Below are positions 1-11,599 of a DNA stretch of 64,000 bases, in pieces. The DNA comes from Triglochin maritima (Eukaryota; Streptophyta; Magnoliopsida; Alismatales; Juncaginaceae), in the NCBI GenBank assembly GCA_963682175.1, contig OY821775.1:372001-436000 (forward strand). Direction: 5' to 3'. The stretch's first letter is position 1, and each line of letters starts with the position of its first letter. The translations under genes were made by a program, and so were the position numbers. A model generated the notes under the pieces. It was not told the origin of the DNA. It did not search any database and was given only the letters and a program-made list of their open reading frames with translations.

Positions 1-385
1 AGGATCGTAAATTCTTGTGATGTGATGATGGGAGTACATGTCGCCAGTCTAACAAACATCATCTTCCTTCCGAAGAATAGTGTGGTGATCCAAGTAGTAC
101 CTTGGGGAGGGCTAGAATGGTGGATGAAGAACTACTTTGGGGAACCAGCACTTGCCATGGCCCATGGAGTTAAGTTACTTGGAGTACAACATCAAGGAAG
201 ATGAGAGCTCCCTAATTGAGATTTACCCTAGAAATCATACAGTGTTTACAAATCCATCATCCATAACAAAGAAAGGATGGCGTGCATTAAGAGATGCGTT
301 TCTAGTTAAGCAAGATGTCACTCTTGATGTAAATAGGTTTAAGGGTGCGTTAGTGAAGGCCTTGAATATCCTTCGTGAGGTATAA
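1..385 (+). pseudogene. GT61 glycosyltransferase, 3' fragment, frameshifted
   Basis: C-terminal part of the catalytic exon of a GT61 (DUF563) gene; the 5' part lies outside the window. Frame 1 begins with the conserved IVNSCDV stretch, but the family motif HGAGLTN (37-57) reads HVASLTN, so two conserved glycines are lost. Around 155-165 an extra 'catgg'-like insertion shifts the frame from 1 to 2. The tail then continues in frame 2 through the conserved EEESSLIEIYPR-type segment to a TAA at 383-385. The motif damage plus the frameshift argue strongly for a pseudogene. It is the first of a plus-strand array whose members share this tail. Confidence 0.88.
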
Positions 386-711
386 TGATTTTGTTTGTTC
401 ACAAACATTTTTGTTGTCATCTTTTTAATAATAAAAAATCCTTTTGCTTCTTTCTTTCATGTGTTGAAAGATTTTGTATTTGTTGTAGTGAGCCATGAAT
501 GTAAATGTGTATCGATCTGGTGGGAGTTGCTGTGACAATTGCTTCTCATGCAGATTGTGGTATGTATCCAAAATTACCTTAATTTCTTGGGATTTTTGTC
601 GTCATTTGCGTACAAGTTAGTATGTCATCATCATTAACTCAAAACTGGACAAGCATGTTGGATACATAGAAGTCATGTTTTTGCTGGTGTCATTAAAGTT
701 AAGAATAGAAG
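386..711. other. Downstream flank of GT61 fragment
   Basis: Non-coding, AT-rich sequence after the stop codon. I see no gene or clear repeat in it. Confidence 0.5.
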
Positions 712-984
712 AGTCCTTATACACAGCTGCGCGCGTCCCGGACGCGACTGACGTGGTCAATTGAGTCAGCAATCCAGTCAGCAGATAAATTCATTTAATA
801 ACATGTTGGTGTCACATGCAACTTTTAGTTTCTCAATGCAACATTACTTTCTCACTGTAACGTTTGGTTTCCTCATACAACTTTTACTTTCTCATTGCAA
901 CGTTTAGTTTCCCCATGCAACTTTTACTTTTCCCAACGTAACTTTTGGTTTCCCCAAACAACAACTTAAAAAGGCAAAACATGT

Positions 985-1715
985 TCCTTTTTAAAATCTA
1001 AGTCTATCCTTTTTAAGTTTGTGATTCACATTTTTAACTGTGAGTTGTACATTTTTAAGTGACGTATGTTCCTTTTTAAGAATTGTTTGTTCCTTTTTAT
1101 GTTTGAGACTCTCTTTTTTAACTATGAGTTGTACCTTTTTAAGGGTACTATGTTCATTTTTAAGTGAGTACATTTTTAAGTGTAAAATTTTCCTTTTTAG
1201 TGTTTTTTTGTTCCTTTTTAAGTTTGCGGTTCTCCTTTTTAACTGTGAGTTGTAACTTTTTAAGTGATGTATGTTCCTTTTTTAAGAATTGTTTGTTCTT
1301 TTTATGTTTGAGGTTCTCCTTTTTAACTGTGAGTTGTACATTTTTAAGTGTAGTCTGTTCCTTTTTAAGTGTAGTCTGTTACTTTCTAAGTGAGGTTTGT
1401 TCCTTTTTATGTTTGAGGTTTTCCTTTTTAACTGTGAGTTATACATTTTTAAGTGTAGTATGTTCCTTTTTAAGTGAGTGTACATTTTAAAGTGCGAAGT
1501 TTTCCTTTTTAATTTTTGTTTCATCCTTTTTAAGATATGTTGTTCCTTTTCAGGTACTACTTCATCATTTTTAAGTTCCTGTTTTTCCTTTTTAAGTATT
1601 GCTTCATCCTTTTTAATTTTCTGTTTTTCCTTTTTAATTTTCTGTTGTTCATTTTTAAGTTATGTTTGTTCATTTTTAAGTTATGTTGTTTTTCCTTTTT
1701 AACAAAACCAAAAAC
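985..1715. repeat. TTTTTAAG array, period about 21-22 bp
   Basis: Roughly thirty copies of (C)TTTTTAAG separated by variable TG/GT-rich spacers (for example GTGTAGTCTGTTC). The period is close to 21-22 bp, with higher-order units around TGAGGTTCTCC and GTGAGTTGTAC. The open frames across it are composition artefacts (Phe/Leu/Ser/Cys-rich). Confidence 0.8.
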
Positions 1716-1763
1716 TTTAAATCAACCACAAAGAAACAAACTTTTCCTAAAAAACTCAACAAA

Positions 1764-2105
1764 AAAAACTCAAATCAGCTACAAAGAACCACACTTCCAA
1801 AAAAAATCAAGATCAATCAATCATAGAACAAAACCAAAAACTTCAAATCAGCCACGAAAACTAAATTTTCCCCAAAAACCACCACACAAAAACTCAAATC
1901 AGTTACAAAAAACCACATTTCTCATCATCCGTAAAAATCAACACAAAAAACTCAAATCAGCTACAAAAAACCATGTTTCCGGAAAACCCAAGATCAATCA
2001 ATCACATAACAAAACCACAAAACTTCAAATCAGCCACGAAAACCAAACTTTCCCCCAAAAACATCATACGAAAAACTAAAATCAGTTACAAAAAATCACA
2101 TTCCT
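1764..2105. repeat. Duplicated 180-bp A/C-rich unit
   Basis: Sub-motifs of the form AAACTCAAATCAGCTACAAA occur at about 1768, 1839 and 1890 and again about 180 bp later at 1947, 2019 and 2070. This is two copies of a 180-bp unit, itself made of related 55-70 bp subunits. Confidence 0.75.
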
Positions 2106-2714
2106 CCTTCTCCTCGCCTCGAGAAAGACTCCAACGCCGACCATTTCCTCCTCTTCCTCGCCAACCAACTACATCGTGACGTCCTAACCAACGACGTCGG
2201 CGTCCCAACCTTCTTAAGACTCACTCCCGCGTCATTTCCTTGACATCCCTCTTACCGATCTCGTCTTCCATCGGTAGAAAATGATGGAGAATGAAAGGTT
2301 TGGGGGGATAATAGAAGATTTTGAGAATAAATGTATATTGGAAATCAAATGTCACATATTTCCGCGTGCGTGTGATGTGACACAAAGTAAATAAATAATA
2401 TGTGATTTAATTAATCTTTGATTTTTGCTGACTGGATTGTCCACGTCAAACGGCATCCTGGACGTACCGTCCACATAAAACATTTCCCAGATAAGAAGGT
2501 TGTGTACTGAACGTTCTCAGGTCGCTTGAGAACACAGAAAGAAAGCATAAGTAAAAGTTCAAAACATTAAGCCTGAGATTAAGTAGGTCAAACCACACAA
2601 TGCAGCATTATCCATTTAGATGTGGGTCAAAGTCACTCACCCTAGATGGAGACCGGATCAAATTGATTTGACTACAAGAAGATAGAGAGTCAAAACCACC
2701 TCGCGACTCCAAGA

Positions 2715-3250
2715 AGACATATAAGACCACCCGTAACGGGGGTCATCCGGGTTGGGGGTTTTTTTTTCGTTGCTTTTTTAAAAAGAAATTGTGTTGATTT
2801 TTTTAAAAATGTTAGGTTTATTTATTTGTTGTAGATGTTAGGTTTAATTATTATTTGGTTTAAATATTTTTGGGTATTATTTGGTAAATAGTTTTAAACT
2901 ATATTAGCACACTTGGATTGAAATTAAAATAAATAAATATGTATTTTGTTTTTTTATTGATAAAAATAATTATTTGCTAATTAATATATATTTGTTTGAA
3001 TTATTAATGTTTTAGGTAAATATAATTGATTTTGGAATAGAATAAAAGTTAGTGGAAATAAAAGATAATGTGGATGAGAGAGATATGTTGTGATGGGTTG
3101 TGGTTAAGATGTGAATAGTGTATGAAAGAGAAGAAATTGAGTTGAGGAAGAGGAAAACTGATGTGGAAGAGAAAAAAATTGATTTGAAAAAAAAAGAAAA
3201 CTCATGACCAGATCGTCTAGATCTTTATTACGGGTGATCTAAACGACCCA
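2715..3250. mobile_element. MITE-like element related to 54600-54985
   Basis: It opens with a CCCGTAACGGGGGTCATCC-type GC-rich edge and closes with ATTACGGGTGATCTAAACGACCC, around a T-rich/GA-rich core. The core phrase TTGTGGTTAAGATGTGAATAG, followed by a GAAAGAGAAGAAA tract, also occurs at about 54850. The GC-rich ends and AT-rich core suggest a PIF/Harbinger-like MITE; the class is inference. Confidence 0.4.
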
Positions 3251-3960
3251 TCATACAAGCAAATAACTACAATACAAGCAAAGAACTATAAAGCGCCAAA
3301 CAAAGAAAGAAAGAAAAAGTCAATGAACACAAGTCGTTGGGATGTAAACTACCATGGGTGATTTGACATATTCCCGAGATTGTAGGAGTAAGAAAAAAAT
3401 ACAATGTGTATGGTACAAAGAAAGAGTGTCCTATTAATGTTGGTAGCAAAAAAGAGTTCTACTATAATCTCTGTACGTATGTGTTGTACTAATCAAATTA
3501 CGGGTTTTGCTTGGAATGGAAAGTGTAATCTTGATGATTCTTGTAACGAAAGAGTTAAGTTCTTGATTGGCGACTATAAAGCTTGAGCTAAATCCAGAAT
3601 TAGATATAATCGTTGTGGTAAGAAAATAAATATAATCTCAATCCGATGCTGCACCTAATTGTATACCTCTCAAAGGTGATATCTTGCCTTCCATCCTTGA
3701 CTTTCAATTTCAGGTGTCTTTCACATTTCCCATCAAAGAACATAATTAAAACCCCTTACTTTGATTTTCAGCATAGCTGTCTGAAATATATTTTTGAGTT
3801 ATAATTTATATTTTTGTCAGCAAAGGAATAAACCCACGTCCCCTTACATGTCACTTGCATAATGTTGCCATCTGAGAAATCAGCTTTCCTCCGTTAATGG
3901 AACTTAATAGTGATCGGTGATGTCTTTACTTTGCCCTCCATGAATTTGTCTAGAATTAAA
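3251..3960. other. Intergenic stretch with one doubtful small ORF
   Basis: AT-rich sequence between two MITEs. The only coding-like signal is the small cysteine-rich frame at 3404-3640, listed separately. Confidence 0.4.
3404..3640 (+). pseudogene. Possible relic of a small secreted cysteine-rich peptide
   Basis: A 60-codon frame starts at 3404 with a hydrophobic N-terminal part and a possible signal-peptide end near ITGFA. It is followed by a short Cys-containing segment (NGKCNLDDSCNER). After a TGA at 3584-3586 the same frame continues for about 18 codons (AKSRIRYNRCGKK), so the peptide may have been longer. The spacing recalls small plant cysteine-rich peptides, but I do not recognise a family. 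This could be chance. Confidence 0.2.
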
Positions 3961-5204
3961 GGGAGTTTCTGTTCATCGTCGGAAAATTACTTAAATCGTC
4001 TCAACAATTATCTTTTTGCCCTTAACAAATCAATTAATACTCATTTCGTCATGTGTCTTAAAACAAGTTTTTGACTCAGTTTTACTCACATTCCTAGTAC
4101 CAACACCACGAAAATGTCTAACGAAATGCCTGGATCCGGTGACGTAACGGAGGCGGATTTTTTTTCCGACTCAGGCGTCTGGCTAAGACACCCCGGCCAT
4201 GGTGGGGGCGCCTGGCTAAGACGCCTCAACCATGGGCGAGACGTCTTAGCCAGACGACTCCACCATGGCTGGGGCGTCTTAGCCAGACGTCTCTTTTTTG
4301 TGTTGAATTAAAATTTTTTCAGGTTCCGTTGTAAGATTTTTGGTGGTAATGGAGTAGATTACAATGAGCTTTTTGATAGTAAATAAATTTTTACAATAAC
4401 CGATGAGGTGTCTCGCTAAGACGCCCGTCCAAAAAAAAAATAAAAAATATTTATTAAAATTATACGGTGTGTTATCTCAAATTATTTGAGGTTCCGTTGC
4501 AAGTTTTTGGTGGAAATGAGTCATTTTTTGATTTTGAAATTGTTAGATTTGGAAAAAGTCGTTGTAATCCAACCCGTATAATTAACCACGGGCGCATGAT
4601 CGGGTGAGGTGGTGAGGTGTCGGACGGTCGACCGTTTGCTTCCGGTCTACCGAACATGTTCCATGCGGATGACCGAGTTTCCATTGGTCCACCGTGATCG
4701 TAGAGACAATAAGTTTTTGATCTTCCTGGAATCCTTAGGTCGGTTAACGACCTCTACCCGGTCATCCGAATATTTATCCTCGGTAGCTTCAATATTTCTC
4801 TGGAAATCTCTATTCGGTGTACCGAAGGGGTATCGGTCATCCGAATATAATAATTATTAACTTAATAATTAATTTATTTAGCAATTATCTAAATTTATAA
4901 TCAATTATCTTTTTACTAAAAAAAATAAAAAATAAAAAATAGTGGTGGAGGCGTCTGGCTAAGACGCCCGCAATTTTTTATTTATAAAAAGAAGTTGGAA
5001 ATTTTACCATATTCGAGTACACCGGGGCGTCCGTTGACTCATTAATGACTTCCAAAATATTATTTTTATGATTATGAGAGGAAGATGAAGAGAGATGGGT
5101 GATAGGAGGGTGAAATGTCGCGATATATGAGTGAAAATGAGAGAATGACAAAATGATAATTCGTTTGGACGATTTAAGTAATTTTCCGGGATGAATAACA
5201 GTTC
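3961..5204. mobile_element. Non-autonomous MULE (MITE) with long TIRs
   Basis: Left end GTTCATCGTCGGAAAATTAC at about 3971, continuing TTAAATCGTC; the reverse complement of the right end gives GTTATTCATCCCGGAAAATT and TTAAATCGTCC. The same terminal sequence bounds elements at 32785, 46719 and 51756 in this window. Nine-base flanks agaattaaa and agtaattga look like a decayed target duplication. The interior has no transposase. It carries GGCGTCTGGCTAAGACGCC-type palindromic words (4165-4300, 4955) and a CGGT-NN-ACCG dyad array (4625-4843). Confidence 0.7.
4625..4843. repeat. Paired CGGT-NN-ACCG dyad array in a MULE
   Basis: Dyads start at 4625, 4643, 4666, 4685, 4741, 4759, 4815 and 4834. They form four pairs with 18-19 bp between members. 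Arms are mostly CGGT/ACCG, while the central two bases vary (CG, CT, AT/GA, TA, CA, GT). It is the same architecture as the LTR arrays further along. Confidence 0.75.
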
Positions 5205-5243
5205 AGTAATTGAAACCCTAGCTTGCATGCTAATATGTAAGTG

Positions 5244-5653
5244 TTAATTACAATTTGACCACCTGAATTATATCTTGGTATCATTTTGTACTCTTGAAAT
5301 TTCAAAGTTAATAGTTACCTCCATTGAACTCTCATTTTGTAATACTTTGTTCCCCTAAACTTCAAAAATTCATTATTTAACACACACTTGACGTTTTTTC
5401 TCAATTTTTTTGTTGTATCCATGATACACTCATAAACTTATATTTAAGTGAAAGTTTGGATTAAAACAAATGTCAGATATGGTTGGAATTTGGGTCGGAT
5501 TGAGTATGTGTTAAATAATGAATTTTTAAAATTCAGGAGGGCAAAATGTTACAAAATGAAAATTCAGGGGAGGTAACTGTTAACTTTGAAAGTTCACGGA
5601 TGTAAAGTGATATCAATGCATAGTTCAGAAGGAAAACTGTAATTAACCCGATA
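5244..5653. mobile_element. Foldback MITE with ~150-bp inverted arms
   Basis: Left arm (about 5244-5400) and right arm (about 5500-5653) are imperfect inverted copies. Both carry GTTAATTACA, CTTTCAAAGTTAA / TTTCAAAGTTAA, CAGTTACCTCC / TAGTTACCTCC, TTTTGTAA and ATTCATTATTTAACACA. The loop is about 100 bp. No coding content. Confidence 0.75.
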
Positions 5654-6859
5654 AGTAAATCCGTGCATTTGAAATGTTACACAAGTTAATACATTGTCAT
5701 TACCATCTAGTTGTGTTGTGGGCCATTTTTTTATTGAGCTAGGGGTGGCCATTAACATCTTAATTGATGAAACATTTGCACATTGTATGCAATTAGACTA
5801 ATGGGAATGGAGTCGGTAGAGATAATCAATTTGATTAAGTTGACACTTGAGGAATACTTAAAGAACCTTTACTTAATGAAATATGGTCGGCAGTTTCTAT
5901 TATTAATTCAGCAAGAGATTTAAAGGATCATAGTGCTCCTCACTACTCACATGTATTTGATAGGATATTTATTCTTCATTTCTGTATTTCCCCCCCTAGA
6001 AACTAGAAGCAACCTCATTTTCACAAGGTGGTAATTAGTAATATGGTAGAGAATTAGATTAAGCTCACAATAAGTAACGTATGTGGTTAGTTGATCCACA
6101 GTGAAATCATTGACTAGCGTATGTATTACTTGGGGACGAGGATAGTAGGATGGAAACAATTAAGGATAATTAACGCAAAATTTTGAGTCGACATCGAAAA
6201 TCTTTTCTATTTAATTTTTAAATGACAAGGGACATATGATTTGTCACTCTAGAAGCACGTATACTTCTACGTGCGCGTCTTCGTTGGACTCATATCTGTA
6301 AAAGCAAATCCATAAATGTGCCAACTTATATAGATTTAGATAAACTACTCAAAGTGAAAACAATATATAAATAATTATATATAACACGTTGGTCATGCAA
6401 TAATTTGGTTAAAGAAGAGCAAGTGTTGCTCCATAACACCTCTCCACGACCTTAATTCACATAATACAATATAAATCATATGCAAAAAGAATAGAGTTGT
6501 GGCATACTTGCTTGCCATTATTGTCCTAATTAATTAATTCCATCTAGTCTCTATCATATACCTACAAAATAATTATAATTTGCACTCACACCATAAAAAC
6601 GACAAAACCAATGTCCAACACTAGAGACCTAGAAAAGAGTTAGTTGTGCACAACAAACTTGTTTAAAAGTTTATATGGTTTCTTTTTGCTTCTTTGCTCT
6701 CTTGGAAGCTTTGTTCAAGAGAGCTAGGGTTGAGCTCAACCCTCAAAACTTATTTTTGTAGTCTTTCTGCTAGAGAGAATTATTTTGTAGGGGTTAAGCT
6801 CCCAACTCTTACAAAATTATTTTAGAGAGAGAGAGAGAGACAAATAGGGTTGGAGGAAG
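5654..6859. other. Upstream region of the first intact GT61 gene
   Basis: AT-rich non-coding sequence leading to the GT61 start. A (GA)n tract at about 6823-6842 lies just before the start codon, in the likely 5' UTR. I see no transposon ends here. Confidence 0.4.
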
Positions 6860-8916
6860 ATGAAGATGGGATATCACTGGAAGTTCGCAAAAAGCTTTGG
6901 ACGCACGGAGCCTCACAAGCTCCGGCTACCAGTCGTTGCAGGCTGTTTTCTGGTCACTCTTGTGCACTTCACGTTCTTCGACTCTTACATGAATAAATTG
7001 AATACAGCCTCGGATATTGGTATGTTCATTATCATGAAATCATAAGTGATAATATCGTTTGATAGTTTGATTAGATGCAGTAATTGTAGTTCATGGGTTA
7101 ATTAGAGGTAATGTTACATATATAGAGGTAATGTCATCACTGACATTTTATATTTTTTAAATATGATTTTTAGATGCCACGCCTTTTGTAATTTTTTTTT
7201 GTATCATGTGTCTATGGATGAGAATTTAAATTAAGATTCGATATTCCATTGTTAACACTTTTTTTGGCTTCATGAAACCTATGATCAAAGTGTAGGAGAA
7301 GTTAGATGAGATCATTGGAGAGGGGAGGAAATGTCGTTGAAGGAGGGATTATAGTTGTGGTTTAAGAAGTAAAATGGTATGAGGAAAACGTGTATTCGGA
7401 TAATAATGAAAAAAAGAATTGAATACGATTCAATTCAAATTCTATATATTTTTAAAGTTATTGGTACGAGTGATATTCAGGAAAAAATTAAAATAATAAG
7501 AAGACTCGCTCATATAAGTAACGTATATATATACAACATTGGCTCCATCTATATTAACATAATTGCATTACCATGTCTTTTTAACATTACACATCTTGGA
7601 TTAATTAATCTATGTAGTGATCACTTAATTCTGTACTCATATATTTCACATTGTAAAAAAAGGTTCAATATTTAATAACTAAATTAAAATTTGATGAACT
7701 AAATGTGGATATATCCACAGGTGACAGGAGAAAGGAAATAGATTGTGATTTTTCGAGCAAACGAACAGATGTTTGTGAGATGGACGGAGATATTCGAATT
7801 AACGGGGCATCGTCTTCGATCATATATGCTGCAAATTATGCAGATAAGTCATGGAAGGTTAAGCCTTATCCTCGAAAGACAGATTCATATGCCATGTCTC
7901 ATGTAAGAGAGGTAATGGTGAGCCCATCAAATGGCCAAGAAGAATTATTTAGTTGTAGTGTCGTTCATGATGTTCCTGGAATAATCTTCTCCGTCGGCGG
8001 ATACACAGCCAATTTATTCCATTCCTTTTCGGATGTGATATTGCCTCTTTTTCTAACATCACATCGATATCATGGTGAAGTTCAATTTCTTGTTACCAAC
8101 ATGAATGTTAAATGGCTTAACATCCACAAGTTGGTCTTTGATCATCTTTCGAATTATGAACTCATCGACTTCGACAATGATAATAGAACACATTGCTTCA
8201 GGCATGTTACTGTTGGCCTCCGATGCGATAAAGATTTTAAAATAACTACCCCATCAATAAGACCATCAGGTGATGATTACCCATCAATGGTCGAATTCAA
8301 GAAATTTATAGCTAATGCTTATTCCCTTAGGAGAGATTCCTTGATTCCAGTCCGAGTTCGCAGAGTAAAGAAGCCAAGGATGTTGATCATATCGAGAGAG
8401 AAGACAAGAAGATTCAGAAACATAGATGAGATAGAGGCAATGGCTCGGAGTTTAGGGTTCTGGACGATAGTGGCCGAGGCAGGTGAGGGAGGATTGGCTA
8501 ATTTTGCGAGGATCGTAAATTCTTGTGATGTGATTATGGGAGTACATGGCGCGGGTCTCACCAACATGATCTTCCTTCCTAAGAATGCTCTAATGATACA
8601 AATTATTCCAATGGGAAGGCTAGAATGGTGGGCAAGGTTCTACTATGGGGAGCCAGCAGTTGAAATGGAGTTGAAATACTTGAAGTACAACATTGAGGAA
8701 GAGGAGAGCACCCTGATTGAAATGTACCCTAGAGATCATCCAGTGTTCACAGATCCATTGTCCATTCAGGAGAGAGGGTGGCCTGCACTCAAGAAAGTAT
8801 TTCTAGACAAGCAAGATGTAAATCTTAATGTAAGTAGGTTTAAGAATGTCTTGTTGGAGGCCTTGGATCTCCTTCAAGAAAATGAACTTGTAGGTGACAA
8901 AACCTACATGTTATAG
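6860..8916 (+). CDS. GT61 family glycosyltransferase (xylan xylosyl/arabinosyltransferase type)
   Basis: Two exons: 6860-7019 and 7721-8916, joined by a phase 1 intron (donor gtatgt, acceptor ccacag), giving about 451 aa. GT61 enzymes are Golgi type II membrane proteins that transfer pentose from a nucleotide sugar onto xylan or N-glycans. Here a short basic N-terminus is followed by a membrane segment at about residues 20-42 (PVVAGCFLVTLVHFTFF). The luminal domain begins with the family CDF...TDVCEMDGDIRI block and ends with HGAGLTN (8545-8565) and the EEESTLIEMYPRD tail. No frame break. Start could also be the second Met (6866, M-G as in sister copies). Other copies have one or two tiny exons in this intron; I did not find one here. 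Acceptor and donor sugars are not determinable from sequence. Confidence 0.9.
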
Positions 8917-9414
8917 ATTTCTTATTTATTTATTCTTCCTTGTAATCAACTATACAGATCTTTCATTTGTTAATATGCTTACTTGTTACAAACTCGCATT
9001 GAATTGAAAGTGTTTGAAAGACTTATCCATATATAGTTTTTAGTTTTCATTTTTTTTTGTATAACGCGATTGCCTTATTAACTCCCAAAAATATTCTAGG
9101 TTTTCATTGTATTTTTTCGTACGTACATACATGTTCAATATTTCTAATTGTTTTTCTATAGTTCATAAAAGAAAATACATTTGTATCCCAAAAAAATAAA
9201 ATCACAAGTTTCAATTCAGAACTAAATTTACATTTGGTATGCATGGACACACTTGAATTCCCGCCAAAATTCAAACATTATCTAAAATTTAACCAAAAGG
9301 AGGTAGGTGTTTAATTTCAAGAAAACGAATATTGTATGTTTATACAACCATAAACCTCTGTTATGTGGAAGTCAAATTGTTGGTGTGATACTGTGATGTG
9401 TGATCACCTCCTCA

Positions 9415-9420
<6 letters not shown>

Positions 9421-9462
<42 letters not shown>
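9421..9462. repeat. (TA)n microsatellite
   Basis: Uninterrupted TA dinucleotide run of about 42 bp. Confidence 0.95.
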
Positions 9463-9466
<4 letters not shown>

Positions 9467-9792
9467 GTGCAATTAGACAATTAGAATTAGGTCAGGTCTT
9501 GGATTGGTGGAATCAATTTGGTGAAGTTTACAGTTAATTAAGAAGAATCTCCACCAATCGAATTAATTGCTGTGGAGTTGCTATATATTATTAGTCTAGT
9601 CTTATTCAACATCATGAATTTGCAACCACATTACAGCGCTCTGCAAACATTTTGCTTATCTCCAACTATTCCGTTGATACATCCTCATGAATTGGCATCC
9701 ATATTCCAATGATTTATATTTTGGAGATTGATTTAAACCCTAACCACGTTGCTATTATTTGGTTGATACATCACCATGAATTGGCATATATC

Positions 9793-9824
9793 TACATACA
9801 TACATACATACATACATACATACA
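9793..9824. repeat. (ACAT)n microsatellite
   Basis: About seven to eight tandem copies of the tetranucleotide tacа-type unit (ACAT). Confidence 0.9.
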
Positions 9825-11599
9825 CACAACATTCTTTTTAAAAGTCCACTTTGGTATGTCATTAAGTGCAAGCTTGCCAAACCATGTTATGTAAGAGATC
9901 TAGTTATAGGCTTATGCTCCCAAGCCAGCCTTGCATATTTTTAAGTTTACTAGTTGTTGTAGTAGATATACAAAGAGAGTTGTATGAAGGAGAAGATGGT
10001 CTTTGAGCTTAAATTCGCAGTGTCTCATATAAAGGAAGTGATGGTGAGACCATCAGATGGCGAAGAAAAATTATCTAGTTGTAGTGTGGAACAAATTAAG
10101 TTCCTGGAATATATAGTTTTTCTCCATCGATCGGTGGATACACCTGGAATTTCTTCCATTCCTTCCCAGATGTGATATTACCTCTTTTCTTAACATCCCA
10201 TCAATATAATGGTGGATTTCAATTCCTTGTTACCAACTTGGATGTTGATTAATGGCTTAGCATGCACAAGTTGGCATTTGATCGTCTTTCGAATTATGAA
10301 CTCATAGATTTGGACAGTGATAATAGAACACATTTCTTTAGACCTGTCATTGTTGGTCACTATTGTGACAAAGATTTCGAATTAACCCCGTCAAAACACT
10401 CTGGTGATGATCGCCTATCAACGGTTGACTTCAAGAAATTTATAGCGAGTGGCTTACTCCCTCGAGAGATTCACCGATTCAATTACAAGTTTCGGGAATA
10501 AATTAAGTGTTGCGAGGGAATCTAACGATGCACTAACACGATACTGATTAAACGCACCACGTAATACCGAATATTGACTTGCGGAAATAAACTTCGGACC
10601 CTCTCCCAAACTCATGCAACAAGAACACAAATAAGATGGAAATAAACAAGCAAACACAAATGCACATCTGATACAACCACGACACACGCGATTTACAAGG
10701 TTCGGCAACGTGCCTACGCCCTTGGGGGTCTTTTGCGGGTTTCCTTTCCTTCTTCTGTTTCTCTAACAAGAGAAGCAACCGAGATTACAAGTATATGGAG
10801 ACAATATGTCCTCCAAACCACTCTAGATCTTTCTCTAGCCTAATCTCTCAACTCACAATGAAGGAAATATTACACTTGTACGTTGTATGTGTAGTGTGTT
10901 AACCAAGAGCAAAACAAGTCCTTTTATAGACTCAAAAACAGAAATACAATTAAGCAAAACCTGTAGTATTTCGTGTCCCTATGTATGTATATATTTTAAA
11001 TTTTTTAATACAACATACAAGATCGATTTTCATATTTTCAACAATTTTCTATGTACATAGTTTTGTGATTATTCTAATAAATGCAATCCTACATTTATTA
11101 AAATAAATCACAAAGGTAGAATCATACCTAAAGGTTCTCTAAAAACTTTTGAAGATTCGGAGTCGCATTGCCCGTTGAGTCGTTTACGAAATTGCCTCCG
11201 AGTGTTCACCAAACTCTAAACAAGATTAGAGAGAAATGAGCTAGCCAATCAATCTCTAAAAAGGTTTAGAATCTATCTAATAACCCCTATTTAAGCTCCT
11301 GAGATTCTTATCTCTAAAACTTAAATTTACTAAGAGATTTTCGTGGTGATTAAGGAGAGATTAATGAGAGAAAGATTTTTGCATTAGTTGTTAAACAAGT
11401 AGGAGTAGGGGTCCTTTTATAGTCTCCCAAAACATCCTTATCAAGAGCTATTCTTTAGCCATGATCCTTTGTTTATTCTCTCATAAATTAATCTCTAATT
11501 TCCACATAATCACCCACAACAACGTTTTAATTAAATCTAGAATTAATCCACACATGATCTAATTAATCTCTTAATAATTCAGGCATAATCGTTCTTGTT

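Larger units (their letters stand above)
712..2495. mobile_element. Non-autonomous MULE-like element filled with simple tandem repeats
   Basis: The two ends carry matching inverted sequence. The left end has CAATCCAGTCAGCA followed by GTGTCACATGCAA; the reverse complement of the right end has the same CAATCCAGTCAGCA and GTGTCACATCACA, each preceded by a GC-rich tip (left near 735-765, right near 2440-2470). No transposase is present. The interior is three repeat blocks: a CAACTTTTA/GTTTCCTCA type at about 815-965, a TTTTTAAG array at 985-1715, and a 180-bp duplication at 1764-2105. Long degenerate terminal repeats suggest a Mutator-type MITE, but I could not fix a target duplication. Confidence 0.45.
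8917..9983. other. Intergenic flank between GT61 copies
   Basis: AT-rich, no gene. From about 9360 it resembles the sequence at about 15740-15900 (GGAAGTCAA.TTGTTGGTG, TCACCTCCT, AATTAG.CAATTAG, AAGAATCT.CACC). That is the duplicated promoter-side flank of the array unit. Confidence 0.5.

Noticed and set aside
1040..2079. Long Phe/Leu/Ser-rich and Lys/Asn-rich frames
   Set aside because: Composition artefact of the TTTTTAAG array and the A/C-rich 180-bp repeat.
7379..7675. 98-codon frame in the intron of the GT61 gene at 6860
   Set aside because: AT-rich Ile-rich frame without homology, in an intron with good splice sites on both sides.
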